This document shows positions 19,409 through 29,240 of a stretch of DNA of 64,000 nucleotides, piece by piece (position 1 is the stretch's first letter; every line of letters starts with the position of its first letter). Location: positions 1 to 64,000 of the forward strand of contig NZ_SZPQ01000010.1 in NCBI RefSeq assembly GCF_005217455.1, read 5' to 3'. The stretch is from Martelella alba (lineage in GTDB: Bacteria; Pseudomonadota; Gammaproteobacteria; Enterobacterales; Enterobacteriaceae). The notes under the pieces are model-generated. The model was given only the letters and a program-made list of their open reading frames with translations. It ran no database searches and was not told the origin of the DNA. Position numbers and translations under genes: made by a program.

Positions 19409-19691
19409 TGTCATTTGCTGTCCGGCATAAACAATACTTCGGCCAATATAAGCGACTGTTAAGCATATGCCGGTTATAGTTAACTATCGATTACCTATAT
19501 TAATAATTGAATTTTATTTAGCCGACAAACGACAATCACCGCCATCCCCGGAGCTGGATAATGCCAGCCGGCGTTATCCCCGTGGTAGTGTGCAAGGGGG
19601 GCCATCGGGGTAACGGCGGGCGTCCGGGCCGGTCCTATGGATGCCGCCGGCGAAGAAACGACGTATGATGCGGCGGGTAAACCCGCTTATC

Positions 19692-20084
19692 CTAGCGGGT
19701 TCGCAGGGCCGAGAGGATGCCGCAATCCGCCACCCGGGTTTTCTCACCGCAACAGCGCCGCAGTTCCAACAATTTCAGTTCCAATTCTTTAAGGGCGGCC
19801 AATCGTTCCCGCACCGCCGCAATATGCCGCTCCAGCAACCGATCGACGTCGGAACAGGCGAGTTCCGGCTGCGCCTGCAAGCGTTGCAATTGTCTGATTT
19901 CATCCAGACTGAGCCCCAATGAGCGGCAGCGCAAGACAAAGCCCAGACCGACGGCGTGATCCTCGCCATAGCGACGATAACCGGAACGGGTGCGGCCCGG
20001 TTCGGGAAGTATCCGTTCGCGTTCGTAGTACCGAATAGTGGCCGTATCGCACCCGACCCGTTTCGCCAGCTCGCCAATGCGCAT
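19692..20084 (-). CDS. cadR: Cd(II)/Pb(II)-responsive MerR-family regulator (CadR type)
   Basis: 130 residues from ATG 20084. An N-terminal winged helix (MRIGELAKRVGCDTATIRYYE, then SGYRRY) is followed by a dimerisation helix and a metal-binding C-terminus. With this start the cysteines fall at 77 and 112 plus 121; CadR/PbrR proteins use Cys77, Cys112 and Cys119, so the metal site looks intact and of cadmium/lead type. An in-frame GTG three codons upstream is possible, but AGGTG has better spacing to the ATG. It is divergent from a cation-efflux gene, with a typical MerR promoter between them. Confidence 0.9.
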   Translation of the reverse strand: MRIGELAKRVGCDTATIRYYERERILPEPGRTRSGYRRYGEDHAVGLGFVLRCRSLGLSLDEIRQLQRLQAQPELACSDVDRLLERHIAAVRERLAALKELELKLLELRRCCGEKTRVADCGILSALRTR

Positions 20085-20102
20085 GTTTTTCACCTAAAAC
20101 CC

Positions 20103-20133
20103 TGGACCTTAAAGTCCCTTCAAGGTTTAGCAT
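20103..20133 (+). promoter_or_regulatory. MerR-type promoter and operator for the cation-efflux gene
   Basis: TGGACC (-35) and TAGCAT (-10) are separated by 19 bp, the long spacer that MerR-family activators need. Inside it lies the dyad ACCTTAAAGTCCCTTCAAGG (20106-20126 with the final T), nearly palindromic as ACCTTnAAG-3-CTTnAAGGT. It is located so that CadR would control the gene at 20184. Confidence 0.8.
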
Positions 20134-20183
20134 AACATGATGCTCAACGCCATACCGGCGACAACAGCGGAAGGGAGAAAACC

Positions 20184-20936
20184 ATGGCTAATTGCTGTGA
20201 GGATAAGCAATGCGAACTCACCGCCCTGCGCGCATCGCACCATAAGGTGTTATGGATAGTATTGGCGATTAACGCCGGTATGTTCCTGGCGGAAAGCGCC
20301 GCGGGCATTCTGGCGCATTCCACGTCATTGCTGGCCGACGCGTTGGATATGCTGGGAGATGCGCTGGTTTACGGATTCAGCCTGGCGGTGGTGACGCGTC
20401 CCCCCCGCTGGCAAGCGATCGCGGCCATGGGAAAAGGCGTGTTCATGTTGATTTTCGGCCTTGGCGTGCTGGTTGAAGCCGCCGATAAAATACTGTCGCC
20501 CGTACAGCCGGATGAACGTTTGATGGCGTTGACAGCCGGCGTCGCGCTGGCGGCCAATTTGTTTTGCTTCGGTTTGCTGCTGCGCTATCGCAACGACAAC
20601 TTGAATATGCGCTCCACCTGGCTATGTTCGCGTAATGACCTGTTGGCCAATATCGGGGTATTGCTGGCGGCGGCGGCCAGCGCCTTGCTGTCTTCCCGCT
20701 GGCCGGATATCCTGGTTGGCGCGGCGATGGCCTGTCTGTTCCTACACTCGGCCATCGCCATCTTGCGTCAATCCGTCACGGCGTTGCGCAGCGCGGCCAG
20801 CCCCTTAAGCGCGCTATCGCCGATCATCTCGGACAATCTCCGGCATAACGCGCCGGGATTCGCCGCGCTGAAATCGGTACCGCTGGAGACCGGGCGGCGG
20901 GCCCGACACTCCGCTTCCCGCCAGGATCACGGGTAG
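20184..20936 (+). CDS. Cation diffusion facilitator-like heavy-metal efflux protein
   Basis: 250 residues. After a Cys-rich start (MANCCEDKQCEL) come five or six membrane helices. The CDF metal-site pattern is visible as HSTSLLADALDMLGDALVYG in helices 1-2; the second-site region reads SRNDLLANIGVL. The long cytoplasmic domain of classical CDF proteins is missing. Small proteins like this are often paired with CadR/PbrR-type regulators, and the divergent cadR and its operator support export of Cd, Pb or Zn. The last 40 residues (after about 210) are low in hydrophobicity and look unlike the rest; they may be an extension or the result of an old frameshift. Confidence 0.82.
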   Translation: MANCCEDKQCELTALRASHHKVLWIVLAINAGMFLAESAAGILAHSTSLLADALDMLGDALVYGFSLAVVTRPPRWQAIAAMGKGVFMLIFGLGVLVEAADKILSPVQPDERLMALTAGVALAANLFCFGLLLRYRNDNLNMRSTWLCSRNDLLANIGVLLAAAASALLSSRWPDILVGAAMACLFLHSAIAILRQSVTALRSAASPLSALSPIISDNLRHNAPGFAALKSVPLETGRRARHSASRQDHG

Positions 20937-20988
20937 CCGGCCATCCCGCGTATCTTGCACAGGGAGAAACAATTCCCCCATGATGGCG

Positions 20989-22302
20989 TTACCGGCCGCT
21001 CCGGTCCGGTGCGGATTCCGTCATGACCGGCGTCGTATCGGCATCGATAATCACTTCTTCGCCGCGGATAAGCGAGATAATTTTGAACAATACACTCAAA
21101 CAAATCCCCACCACGGTGGCCAGGGCCATGCCCTTGAGCTCCGCGGCGCCGATATGGATCTTGGCGCCGCTAACCCCGATTATCAGGATAACCGCCGTCA
21201 AAATCAGATTTTGCGGCCGATTATAATCCACCTTGGATTCAAGCAGCACGCGTATTCCCGATGCGGCGATGACACCGTAAAGCAACAGCGAGACGCCGCC
21301 CATCACCGGTACCGGTACCGCCTGGATTGCCGCGGCGAGTTTGCCGATACAAGACAGCAAGATGGCCAGAATGGCCGCGCCGCCGATAACCCAGGTGCTG
21401 TAGACCTTGGTAATGGCCATCACACCGATATTCTCGCCGTAAGTGGTATTGGGGGTAGAGCCGAAAAATCCGGACAAAATGGTCGACAGCCCGTTGGCCA
21501 GCATGGAACGGTGCAGGCCGGGATTACGCAGCAAATCGCGTTTGACGATATTGGCCGTTACCACCAAATGGCCGACATGCTCGGCGATAACCACCAGCGC
21601 CGCCGGCAGGATGGTCAGAATGGCCATCCATTCGAAACGGGGCTTATAGAACGTAGGCAGCGCGAACCAATGGGCGGCCGCAACCTGGGTAAAATCCACC
21701 GCGCCCATCAGCCAAGCCAGGGCATACCCCGCCAGGACGCCGATCAGAATGGGAATAATGGCCAAAAACCCCCGGAACAACACCGAACCCAGCACGGTCA
21801 CCGCCAAGGTCGTCATGGAAATGATAACGGTGGAATGATCGACGCTTGCCCCCTCGGCCGGCAGCAATCCGGCCATATTGGCCGCCACGCCCGCCAATTC
21901 CAGACCGATAACCGCGACAATGGCCCCCATGGCCGCCGGCGGAAACACCACATTGATCCACCCCGTCCCGGCGACCCTGACAATCAGCGCCACCACGCAA
22001 AACAGTACGCCGCAGGCGATAAATCCACCCAGCGCCGCTTCATACCCCATCGGCAATATCAGCAGCACCGGCGAAATGAATGCAAAACTCGAACCCAGGT
22101 AGGCCGGGATCTTGCCTTTACAAATCAGCAGATAAAGCAACGTGCCGATACCGTTGAACAGCAGTACCGTCGCCGGGTTGACCTTGAAAAGAATCGGAAC
22201 CAGAACGGTCGCGCCGAACATGGCGAACAAATGCTGAAAACTTAACGGGATGGTCTGCATTAACGGCGGGCGTTCTTCAACGGCAATGGCACGACGTGTC
22301 AT
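20989..22302 (-). CDS. uraA: Uracil permease UraA
   Basis: 437 residues; E. coli UraA has 429. It is an inner-membrane uracil:proton symporter of the nucleobase-ascorbate family, with about 14 membrane segments. Recognisable parts are PLSFQHLFAMFGATVLVPIL at the N-terminus, SSFAFISP, ALVVIAEHVGHLVVTANIV with the essential Glu and His, and FFGSTPNTTYGENIGVMA. It lies downstream of upp with a hairpin between them, so expression is probably as a upp-uraA operon with partial read-through. Confidence 0.95.
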   Translation of the reverse strand: MTRRAIAVEERPPLMQTIPLSFQHLFAMFGATVLVPILFKVNPATVLLFNGIGTLLYLLICKGKIPAYLGSSFAFISPVLLILPMGYEAALGGFIACGVLFCVVALIVRVAGTGWINVVFPPAAMGAIVAVIGLELAGVAANMAGLLPAEGASVDHSTVIISMTTLAVTVLGSVLFRGFLAIIPILIGVLAGYALAWLMGAVDFTQVAAAHWFALPTFYKPRFEWMAILTILPAALVVIAEHVGHLVVTANIVKRDLLRNPGLHRSMLANGLSTILSGFFGSTPNTTYGENIGVMAITKVYSTWVIGGAAILAILLSCIGKLAAAIQAVPVPVMGGVSLLLYGVIAASGIRVLLESKVDYNRPQNLILTAVILIIGVSGAKIHIGAAELKGMALATVVGICLSVLFKIISLIRGEEVIIDADTTPVMTESAPDRSGR

Positions 22303-22330
22303 TCTTCATTCCTCGATTGATAATCAAAAA

Positions 22331-22353
22331 AAACCGACCCTTCCGGCCGGTTT
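22331..22353 (-). terminator. Hairpin between upp and uraA
   Basis: On the minus strand AAACCGGCC and GGGTCGGTTT pair (one G-U) around a short GGAAG loop and are followed by a run of T residues. This has the form of an intrinsic terminator and would lower uraA expression relative to upp. Confidence 0.75.
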
Positions 22354-22358
22354 GATTG

Positions 22359-22985
22359 TTACTTGGTACCAAATATTTTATCGCCCGCATCGCCAAGGCC
22401 TGGCATGATATAACCGTGCTCGTTAAGCCCCTCGTCAATGGCCGCGGTATACAGCTCAATGTCGGGGTGGGTCTTCTCCAGCGCCGCGATTCCCTCGGGA
22501 GCCGCCACCAGCACCAGAACCTTGATGCTTTTGCAGCCGGCTTTCTTGAGCAAATCAATAGTGGCTATCATCGAACCGCCGGTGGCCAGCATGGGATCGA
22601 CAACCAGGGCCATACGCTCATCAATGTTGGAGACCAGTTTTTGAAAATAAGGCACCGGTTTTAACGTGGTCTCGTCGCGGTAAATGCCGACCACGCTGAT
22701 GCGCGCGCTGGGGATGTTTTCCAGCACCCCATCCATCATGCCGATCCCGGCGCGTAAAATCGGCACGACGGTGATCTTCTTGCCTTTGATCTGTTCGATT
22801 TCAACCGGACCGCACCACCCTTCTATGGTCACCTTCTCCGTTTCCAAATCGGCGGTCGCCACATAGGTCAGTAAACTACCCACTTCCGAAGCCAGCTCGC
22901 GAAAACGCTTGGTACTGATATCGCTCTCACGCATCAGACCCAACTTATGCTTTACCAGCGGGTGTTTTACCTCAACGATCTTCAT
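22359..22985 (-). CDS. upp: Uracil phosphoribosyltransferase
   Basis: 208 residues from ATG 22985, equal to E. coli Upp. It converts uracil and PRPP to [22 protein letters not shown] at the N-terminus, the PRPP loop [16 protein letters not shown] and the uracil-binding C-terminus ([22 protein letters not shown]) are nearly identical to E. coli. A second ATG lies one codon upstream; GGGGAGAAGA serves both. Divergent from purM. Confidence 0.97.
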   Translation of the reverse strand: MKIVEVKHPLVKHKLGLMRESDISTKRFRELASEVGSLLTYVATADLETEKVTIEGWCGPVEIEQIKGKKITVVPILRAGIGMMDGVLENIPSARISVVGIYRDETTLKPVPYFQKLVSNIDERMALVVDPMLATGGSMIATIDLLKKAGCKSIKVLVLVAAPEGIAALEKTHPDIELYTAAIDEGLNEHGYIMPGLGDAGDKIFGTK

Positions 22986-23173
22986 CATTCTTCTCCCCAA
23001 GATGCATTGAACGGTCAAAAAAATCGCGAGATTATAACCTCTTTTTTTTTCCGCGCCCTATGAAATTAGCTGATCATGATCAATAGATTAGCGAAATTCG
23101 CCGCGCACTCGCCATCTTTTTGCCACTGCCCCTTCAATAGGGCCGGCTCTAAGCCCGCTGATGACGACTTCGC

Positions 23174-23189
23174 TCGCAAACGTTTGCTT
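23174..23189. promoter_or_regulatory. PurR operator upstream of purM
   Basis: TCGCAAACGTTTGCTT contains the perfect 12-bp palindrome GCAAACGTTTGC and fits the PUR box consensus (ACGCAAACGTTTNCNT) at nearly every position. It is 64 bp upstream of the purM start, where E. coli purMN is also controlled by PurR with hypoxanthine or guanine as co-repressor. Confidence 0.88.
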
Positions 23190-23252
23190 ACACTGTTAGA
23201 ATTGCGGCGCCTTTTTTATTCGCAACCATCCATCTCCATGGGAGATCTCGCA

Positions 23253-24293
23253 GTGACCGAAAAAACCTCTCTCAGCTACAAAGACGCCGGCGTGGACATT
23301 GACGCCGGTAATGCACTGGTCGATCGCATTAAAGGTGTGGTGAAACAAACCACCCGCCCGGAGGTCATGGGAGGACTGGGGGGATTCGGCGCCCTTTGCG
23401 CATTGCCGCAGAAATACCGTGAGCCGGTGCTGGTTTCGGGCACCGACGGGGTGGGCACCAAACTGCGTCTGGCCATGGACCTGCAAAGCCACGATACCAT
23501 TGGTATCGACTTGGTGGCGATGTGCGTCAATGATCTGGTGGTGCAAGGAGCGGAACCGTTGTTTTTCCTGGATTATTTCGCCACCGGCAAGTTGGATGTG
23601 GATACCGCCGCCCAGGTCATCACCGGTATCGCCGAGGGCTGCAAAATCGCCGGCTGCGCGCTGGTCGGCGGCGAAACCGCGGAGATGCCCGGCATGTACC
23701 ACGGCGAGGATTACGATGTGGCGGGTTTCTGCGTCGGCGTGGTGGAAAAAACCGAAATCATCGACGGCAGCCGTGTTGGCGCCGGCGATACCTTGCTGGC
23801 GCTGGCTTCCAGCGGCCCGCATTCCAACGGTTATTCACTGATTCGTAAAATCCTCGACGTCAGCCGGACCGATGCGCGACGCACTTTACTGGCAGGCAAG
23901 CCCCTGGCGGAGCATCTGTTGATGCCGACCCGGATTTATGTCAAGCCGCTATTGCAATTGATTGCTCAAACGGAAGTCCACGCCGTGGCGCATCTCACCG
24001 GCGGGGGGTTCTGGGAAAATATTCCGCGGGTTTTGCCGGCCGGCACCAAGGCGGTCATCGACGAGAACAGCTGGCGCTGGCCGGCGGTATTCGACTGGTT
24101 GCGGCAGGCCGGTAATGTCAGCCGCCACGAAATGTACCGTACCTTCAATTGCGGTGTTGGCATGGTGGTGGTGGTTCCGAGCGCCACTGCCGACCAAGCG
24201 TTGTCTTTGCTTGGGCAATGGGGGGAAACCGCCTGGAAACTGGGCGAAATCGAGGCCGCGGCGCCGCAGGACGATCGCGTCGTCATCCGCTGA
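23253..24293 (+). CDS. purM: Phosphoribosylformylglycinamidine cyclo-ligase
   Basis: 346 residues from GTG 23253; E. coli PurM has 345. It closes the imidazole ring to form AIR, the fifth purine step. [19 protein letters not shown] at the N-terminus, the ATP-binding [31 protein letters not shown] and [21 protein letters not shown] are all intact. GTG is chosen because GGGAG lies eight bases upstream and VTEKTSLSY aligns with E. coli MTDKTSLSY; the frame is open for 59 codons upstream, over the PurR operator, which argues against a longer protein. Confidence 0.95.
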   Translation: MTEKTSLSYKDAGVDIDAGNALVDRIKGVVKQTTRPEVMGGLGGFGALCALPQKYREPVLVSGTDGVGTKLRLAMDLQSHDTIGIDLVAMCVNDLVVQGAEPLFFLDYFATGKLDVDTAAQVITGIAEGCKIAGCALVGGETAEMPGMYHGEDYDVAGFCVGVVEKTEIIDGSRVGAGDTLLALASSGPHSNGYSLIRKILDVSRTDARRTLLAGKPLAEHLLMPTRIYVKPLLQLIAQTEVHAVAHLTGGGFWENIPRVLPAGTKAVIDENSWRWPAVFDWLRQAGNVSRHEMYRTFNCGVGMVVVVPSATADQALSLLGQWGETAWKLGEIEAAAPQDDRVVIR

Positions 24294-24931
24294 TGAAAAC
24301 AATTGTCGTCTTGATTTCCGGCGATGGCAGCAATTTGCAGGCCATGATCGACGCTTGCCGACAGGGCCGGATCGCGGCCCGGATTGCCGCCGTCTACAGC
24401 AACCGCGCCGATGCTTACGGTTTGCAGCGCGCCGCCACAGCCGGTTTACCGTGCAAAACGGTCAATCCCGCTGATTACGCCGACCGCGCCGAGTTTGACC
24501 GGGCGTTGATGGCCCTTATTGATGGCCACTGTCCGGATGCGGTGATTTTGGCCGGCTATATGCGTATTCTGTCGGCGGAGTTCGTCGGCCATTATGCCGG
24601 CCGGCTCCTCAATATCCACCCATCGCTGCTGCCCCTTTATCCGGGATTGCATACCCATCGCCGGGCGTTGGCCAACGGCGACAGGGTTCACGGCGCCTCG
24701 GTGCATTTTGTTACCGAACAACTTGACGGTGGCCCGGTGATACTGCAAGCGAAAGTGCCGGTGTTCCCGGGCGACGGCGAGGAAGATCTGGCCGCGCGGG
24801 TCAAAAGCCAGGAACATGCCATTTATCCTTTGGCCGTCAGTTGGCTGCTGACCGGACGCCTGTTTTTACGGGACAATGTTGCCTGGCTGGACGGTCAACC
24901 TTTGCCGCCGGCCGGCCATGCCGCCGATTGA
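24293..24931 (+). CDS. purN: Phosphoribosylglycinamide formyltransferase
   Basis: 212 residues, equal to E. coli PurN. It transfers a formyl group from 10-formyl-tetrahydrofolate to GAR in purine synthesis. LISGDGSNLQAMIDAC is the phosphate-binding start, VILAGYMRILS and LLNIHPSLLPLYPGLHTH carry the catalytic Asn and His, and GASVHFVTEQLDGGPVI the Asp. The ATG overlaps the purM stop (TGATG), so the two are coupled. A strong terminator follows about 100 bp downstream. Confidence 0.96.
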   Translation: MKTIVVLISGDGSNLQAMIDACRQGRIAARIAAVYSNRADAYGLQRAATAGLPCKTVNPADYADRAEFDRALMALIDGHCPDAVILAGYMRILSAEFVGHYAGRLLNIHPSLLPLYPGLHTHRRALANGDRVHGASVHFVTEQLDGGPVILQAKVPVFPGDGEEDLAARVKSQEHAIYPLAVSWLLTGRLFLRDNVAWLDGQPLPPAGHAAD

Positions 24932-25035
24932 TGCCTTCATCCCGCCGCCAAGGCCGGTTTACCCCTTTAGTTCAGGCTACAGGGCTATCCCAGCGACGCC
25001 AAATACCCGCCCGGCGGCAACGCCAAGAATTTAAC

Positions 25036-25064
25036 CGGCTTTTCGCGGTGCGAAAAGCCGTTTT
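25036..25064 (+). terminator. Rho-independent terminator after purMN
   Basis: Perfect 10-bp stem CGGCTTTTCG / CGAAAAGCCG with a five-base loop, followed by TTTTA. Confidence 0.92.
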
Positions 25065-25065
25065 A

Positions 25066-25085
25066 CTGTCATATAATCCTGTTAT
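25066..25085 (+). promoter_or_regulatory. Possible PhoB-type direct repeat upstream of ppk
   Basis: CTGTCAT at 25066 and CTGTTAT at 25079 match the half-sites of Pho boxes, but they are 13 bp apart rather than the usual 11, so binding is doubtful. Pho control of ppk has been described in related bacteria. Confidence 0.22.
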
Positions 25086-25175
25086 ATAGGAATAACTTCC
25101 CGTAACGGGTTGATGAAGGCAGACGATGTTGCCTGTAAGATGTAACCTGGTCATATGGCCGCATAGTCCACTAGG

Positions 25176-25354
25176 TGACTGGGGTGAATAAGCGCCGCCG
25201 ACAAAGAGGCGGCGCGAAGGCTGACGGGCATGCCCTAAATCCTTCGCGTTGCGTCGCGAAGGCAAGCGAGAGAATCCCAGGAGCATAGCCGACTATGTGA
25301 CTGGGGTGAGCGAGCGCCGCCGACAAAGAGGCGGCGCGAAGGCTGACGGGCATG
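25176..25354 (+). repeat. Two linked ERIC-like repeat copies upstream of ppk
   Basis: The 57-bp end of the unit, beginning TGACTGGGGTGA and ending GGCTGACGGGCATG, occurs at 25176-25232 and again at 25298-25354 (54 of 57 bases equal, 122 bp apart). The second copy is complete: CCCTAAAT, a GTTGCGTCGCGAAGGCAAGCG block, CCCAGGAGCATAG...CTATGTGACTGGGG dyad and the GCGCCGCC/GGCGGCGC stem. These would be transcribed with ppk if its promoter lies upstream. Confidence 0.85.
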
Positions 25355-25428
25355 TGGACTTTAACTAAGCGGAGGCGATAATACTTACAGCACGGAATCT
25401 CCTTCCTGAACAATTTAACGGAGTGCAG

Positions 25429-27498
25429 ATGGGTCAGGAAATACTGTATCAAGAAAAAGAGCTGAGCTGGTTATGCTTTAATGAGCGGGTATTGCAGGAG
25501 GCGGCGGATAAAACCAATCCTTTAATTGAGCGCATGCGTTTCCTGGGCATTTATTCGAGCAATCTTGATGAATTTTACAAGGTGAGGTTTGCCGATTTGA
25601 AACGGCGGATTCTTATCAGTGAAGCGCAGGGGTCGGCGCTGGCATTACGCCAGTTGCTTAACAAAATACAATCCAAAGTGCTGGATACTGAACAAGAATT
25701 CGATAACCTTTACAACGATTTGCTTTTGGAAATGGCCCGCAACCAGATATTTCTGGTTAACGAGCGGCAGCTTTCCCCTAATCAGCAGGAATGGCTGCGC
25801 TATCATTTCAAGCAACATCTTCGTCAGCATATCACGCCTATTCTGATACAACATGATACTGATCTGGTGGAGTTCTTGAAGGACGATTACACCTATTTGG
25901 CGGTGGAAATCATTCACGGACAGCAAACCGATTATGCGTTGCTTGAAATACCCGCCGACAAGGTTCCACGTTTTATCAATCTGCCGGCTGAACCGCCGCG
26001 TCGCCGTAAGCCCATGATCATCTTGGATAATATTTTACGGTATTGCCTGGACGATATCTTTACCGGCTTTTTTGATTATGATTCTCTGAATGCCTATTCG
26101 ATGAAGATGACCCGGGACGCCGAGTATGACCTGGTGATGGAAATGGAATCCAGTCTGCTGGAGTTGATGTCGTCCAGTCTGAAACAGCGCCTTACCGCCG
26201 AACCGGTGCGTTTCGTTTATCAGCGCGATATGCCCAACAGCATGGTGGCGATGCTCAAAGACAAGCTTGGCATATCTTCCTATGATTCAATCATTCCCGG
26301 CGGCCGTTATCACAATTTTAAAGACTTCATCAACTTTCCCAATGTGGGCAAAGCGAATCTGGTCAACAAACCGTTGCCCCGCTTGCGGCATACCGGGTTT
26401 GAGTGTTTTCGCAACGGCTTCGACGCCATACGCGAACGCGATATCCTGCTTTATTATCCTTATCACACCTTTGAGCACGTGCTGGAAATCCTGCGTCAGT
26501 CCTCCTTCGATCCCAGCGTTATCTCCATAAAAATCAATATATACCGGGTTGCCAAGGATTCCCGGATTATCGATTCGATGATCCATGCCGCCAATAACGG
26601 TAAGAAAGTTACGGTTGTCGTGGAATTGCAGGCGCGTTTTGATGAAGAAGCCAATATTCACTGGGCCAAGCGATTGACAGAGGCGGGCGTGCATGTGATT
26701 TTCTCGGTGCCCGGTTTGAAAATTCATGCCAAACTGTTTTTGATTTCCCGTCATGAAGGTGACGAAATCGTGCGCTACGCCCATGTCGGCACGGGTAATT
26801 TCAATGAAAAAACCGCCCGGCTTTATACCGATTATTCATTACTGACCGCCGATCCGCGCATCACCAATGAAGTGCGCAAGGTTTTTAATTTTATCGAGAA
26901 TCCTTATCGTCCGGTCAACTTCGATTATTTGCTGGTCTCGCCGCAAAACTCACGGTACAAGCTGTATGAAATGATCGATCAGGAAATCGCCCATGCGCAG
27001 GCCGGCCAAACCGCGGGTATTACATTGAAGGTCAATAACCTGGTGGATCAGGGACTGATCGATCGCTTGTATACCGCATCCGGCGTCGGCGTCCCCATCC
27101 GTCTGCTGGTGCGCGGCATGTGTTCATTGATTCCCGATATACCCGGCATCAGCGATAATATTAAAGCTATCAGTATCGTCGATCGCTTTCTAGAGCACGA
27201 TCGGGTTTATGTTTTCGAAAACGGCGGTGATAAAAAGGTCTTCTTGTCTTCCGCCGACTGGATGACGCGTAACATCGATTACCGTATCGAAGTGGCGGTG
27301 GCGCTGCTGGATTCCCGGCTAAAACAGCGGGTGCTGGATATTCTCGAGATCCTGTTTAGCGATACGGTGAAAGCGCGCCATATCGACAGCGACCTGAGCA
27401 ACCGTTATGTGGCCCGCGGCAACAAGCGCAAGGTGCGTGCGCAAACCGCCATCTACGATTATATTGAACGAATGGAACAAGCCGGAGATCAAGCCTGA
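25429..27498 (+). CDS. ppk: Polyphosphate kinase
   Basis: 689 residues from ATG 25429; E. coli Ppk has 688. It polymerises the gamma phosphate of ATP into polyphosphate at the inner membrane. [25 protein letters not shown] at the N-terminus, the [10 protein letters not shown]-like [14 protein letters not shown], and the two phospholipase D-like catalytic histidine regions ([13 protein letters not shown] and the [14 protein letters not shown] segment) are conserved. GGAG six bases upstream decides the start. ppx follows after 3 bp, giving the usual ppk-ppx operon. Confidence 0.96.
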   Translation: MGQEILYQEKELSWLCFNERVLQEAADKTNPLIERMRFLGIYSSNLDEFYKVRFADLKRRILISEAQGSALALRQLLNKIQSKVLDTEQEFDNLYNDLLLEMARNQIFLVNERQLSPNQQEWLRYHFKQHLRQHITPILIQHDTDLVEFLKDDYTYLAVEIIHGQQTDYALLEIPADKVPRFINLPAEPPRRRKPMIILDNILRYCLDDIFTGFFDYDSLNAYSMKMTRDAEYDLVMEMESSLLELMSSSLKQRLTAEPVRFVYQRDMPNSMVAMLKDKLGISSYDSIIPGGRYHNFKDFINFPNVGKANLVNKPLPRLRHTGFECFRNGFDAIRERDILLYYPYHTFEHVLEILRQSSFDPSVISIKINIYRVAKDSRIIDSMIHAANNGKKVTVVVELQARFDEEANIHWAKRLTEAGVHVIFSVPGLKIHAKLFLISRHEGDEIVRYAHVGTGNFNEKTARLYTDYSLLTADPRITNEVRKVFNFIENPYRPVNFDYLLVSPQNSRYKLYEMIDQEIAHAQAGQTAGITLKVNNLVDQGLIDRLYTASGVGVPIRLLVRGMCSLIPDIPGISDNIKAISIVDRFLEHDRVYVFENGGDKKVFLSSADWMTRNIDYRIEVAVALLDSRLKQRVLDILEILFSDTVKARHIDSDLSNRYVARGNKRKVRAQTAIYDYIERMEQAGDQA

Positions 27499-27501
27499 CG
27501 T

Positions 27502-29049
27502 ATGCCTCTCAATTCTGCTACTTCCTCCAGGCCCGAAGAATTCGCGGCCATTGATTTAGGGTCCAACAGCTTCCATATGGTGATAGCCAGGGTGGTCAAT
27601 GGCGCGCTTCAGATTCTCGGCCGCTTGAAACAGCGCGTTCATCTGGCCGACGGTCTGGATGCCAATCATATCCTGAGCGAAGAAGCCATCAATCGCGGGC
27701 TGAGCTGTCTGGCGCTGTTCGCCGAACGTCTCCAGGGATTTCCGCAGCAACGGGTTACCATCGTCGGCACTCACGCCTTGAGGGAGGCGGTGAACGCCGA
27801 AGCGTTTCTAAGCCGGGCGGCCAAAGTCATTCCCTATCCTATTGAGATCATCTCCGGCCATGAAGAAGCCCGACTGATCTTTATGGGTGTGGAGCATACC
27901 CAATCGGAAAAGGGCCGCAAACTGGTTATCGATATCGGCGGCGGCTCCACCGAGTTGGTCATCGGCGAGAATTTCGAACCCGTGCTGGTGGAAAGCCGCC
28001 GCATGGGTTGCGTAAGCTTCGCCAACCAGTTTTTTCCGGGGGGCGTAATCAGCCCGGTCCACTTCCGTCGGGCCAGACTGGCCGCGGCGCAAAAACTGGA
28101 AACCCTCGCCTGGCAGTATCGCCTGTTGGGCTGGCGGGTGGCATTGGGCGCCTCGGGCTCCATCAAGGCCGCCTGCGAGGTGCTGGTGGGCCTGGGTGAA
28201 AAAGACGGCGCCATTACGCCGGAACGGTTGCAGTTGATTTACGATAAGGTCATGAAATTTAAGAATTTCAGTACGTTGTCCCTGCCCAATCTGTCCGAGG
28301 AACGTAAAAGCGTGTTCGTGCCGGGGCTGGCGATTTTATGCGGCATCATGGATACGCTGGCCATCAGCGAGCTGCAATATTCCGACTGCGCGTTGCGCGA
28401 AGGCGTCTTGTACGAGATGGAAGGCCGTTTCCGTCATCAGGACATCCGCAGCAGGACGGCGCGTAGCCTGGCCGAACACTACAATATTGATACGGATCAG
28501 GCCAGGCGCGTTAGCGACACCACCAATGACCTCTACCGGCAATGGGCCGCCCAGAACGACGATCTGCGCGATGAACAGGTGGAGGCCCTGCTGAAATGGG
28601 CGGCACTGCTGCACGAAGTCGGTCTGGGGATTAATCACAGCGGATTACAGCGCCATTCCGCCTATATACTGCAACAAACCAACATGCCCGGCTTCAACCA
28701 GGAACAGCAACTGTTGGTGGCCACATTGGTGCGTTTCCATCGCAAAGCCATCAGGCTTGATGAAATGCCGCGGCTCAACCTGTTTCGGAAAAAGAATTAT
28801 TTGCCTTGTCTGCAATTGCTCCGCCTGGCGGTTTTGCTTAATAATCAACGCCAGGCGACCACGCCAACCGCAATGCGCCTGACGACCGATCAGAATCATT
28901 GGACGTTGACCTTCCCCGGCGGTTTTTTTGCGCAGAATAATCTGGTACAACTTGATCTGGAAAAAGAACAGAGTTATTGGTCGGATGTCCCCGGCTGGCG
29001 GCTCGATATCGCTGAAGACACCGCAATGGCGGAGGTAGAAACACCCTAA
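27502..29049 (+). CDS. ppx: Exopolyphosphatase
   Basis: 515 residues; E. coli Ppx has 513. It removes terminal phosphates from long-chain polyphosphate and also acts on pppGpp in the family. The ASKHA-fold motifs are present: [16 protein letters not shown] (phosphate 1), [10 protein letters not shown], the [10 protein letters not shown] loop with the catalytic Glu, and [14 protein letters not shown] (phosphate 2). The C-terminal half is the HD-like helical domain. It overlaps the next ATG by one base. Confidence 0.95.
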   Translation: MPLNSATSSRPEEFAAIDLGSNSFHMVIARVVNGALQILGRLKQRVHLADGLDANHILSEEAINRGLSCLALFAERLQGFPQQRVTIVGTHALREAVNAEAFLSRAAKVIPYPIEIISGHEEARLIFMGVEHTQSEKGRKLVIDIGGGSTELVIGENFEPVLVESRRMGCVSFANQFFPGGVISPVHFRRARLAAAQKLETLAWQYRLLGWRVALGASGSIKAACEVLVGLGEKDGAITPERLQLIYDKVMKFKNFSTLSLPNLSEERKSVFVPGLAILCGIMDTLAISELQYSDCALREGVLYEMEGRFRHQDIRSRTARSLAEHYNIDTDQARRVSDTTNDLYRQWAAQNDDLRDEQVEALLKWAALLHEVGLGINHSGLQRHSAYILQQTNMPGFNQEQQLLVATLVRFHRKAIRLDEMPRLNLFRKKNYLPCLQLLRLAVLLNNQRQATTPTAMRLTTDQNHWTLTFPGGFFAQNNLVQLDLEKEQSYWSDVPGWRLDIAEDTAMAEVETP

Positions 29050-29240
29050 TGAGATTGGCGTATGCTATGCGTAGACGACGAACCTCGTTCCGAATAACCC
29101 GTTGGATACTGTTTATCAGTTTCATCATTTTATTCGGACGTTTTATTTATGCCACCATCGGCGCCTGGCAACACCAGCAACACAAATCCGCCGAACCGGC
29201 CGGACAAATGCTCAACAGCGACAATCGGCCTGAACTTTAA
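29049..29240 (+). CDS. yfgG: Small membrane protein YfgG
   Basis: 63 residues, the same length as E. coli YfgG. A basic N-terminus ([18 protein letters not shown]) leads into one membrane helix (WILFISFIILFGRFIYATIGAW) and a short polar tail starting QHQQHKS. FGRFIY and GAWQH agree with E. coli. YfgG has been linked to nickel and cobalt stress; the exact role is not settled. It overlaps the ppx stop by one base and so is translated with the ppk-ppx operon. Confidence 0.88.
   Translation: MRLAYAMRRRRTSFRITRWILFISFIILFGRFIYATIGAWQHQQHKSAEPAGQMLNSDNRPEL

Larger units (their letters stand above)
18725..19691. other. Repeat-rich non-coding stretch
   Basis: 967 bp with no supportable gene. It contains three diverged copies of the interspersed repeat family, at 18757-18866, about 19035-19175 (with an extra insert) and 19319-19408. 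The rest is AT-rich and featureless. The accumulation suggests an old insertion hot spot between hda and the cadR/cation-efflux pair. Confidence 0.6.
24932..25428. other. purN-ppk intergenic region with terminator and repeats
   Basis: 497 bp without a gene. It holds the purN terminator at 25036-25064, an AT-rich segment with a CTGTCAT/CTGTTAT direct repeat (possible PhoB-type site) and two partly tandem copies of the interspersed repeat at about 25150-25354, then GGAG in front of ppk. Confidence 0.7.

Noticed and set aside
18725-19691. Transposase remnant or IS element
   Set aside because: Only short diverged repeats are seen; no coding trace of a transposase on either strand.
20980-22245. 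421-codon open frame on the plus strand
   Set aside because: It is the antisense of uraA. The product is rich in His, Gln, Arg and Gly, typical of a shadow frame, with no domain.
25176-25354. CRISPR array
   Set aside because: Only two linked copies of a longer interspersed repeat with internal dyads; no regular spacers and no cas genes.
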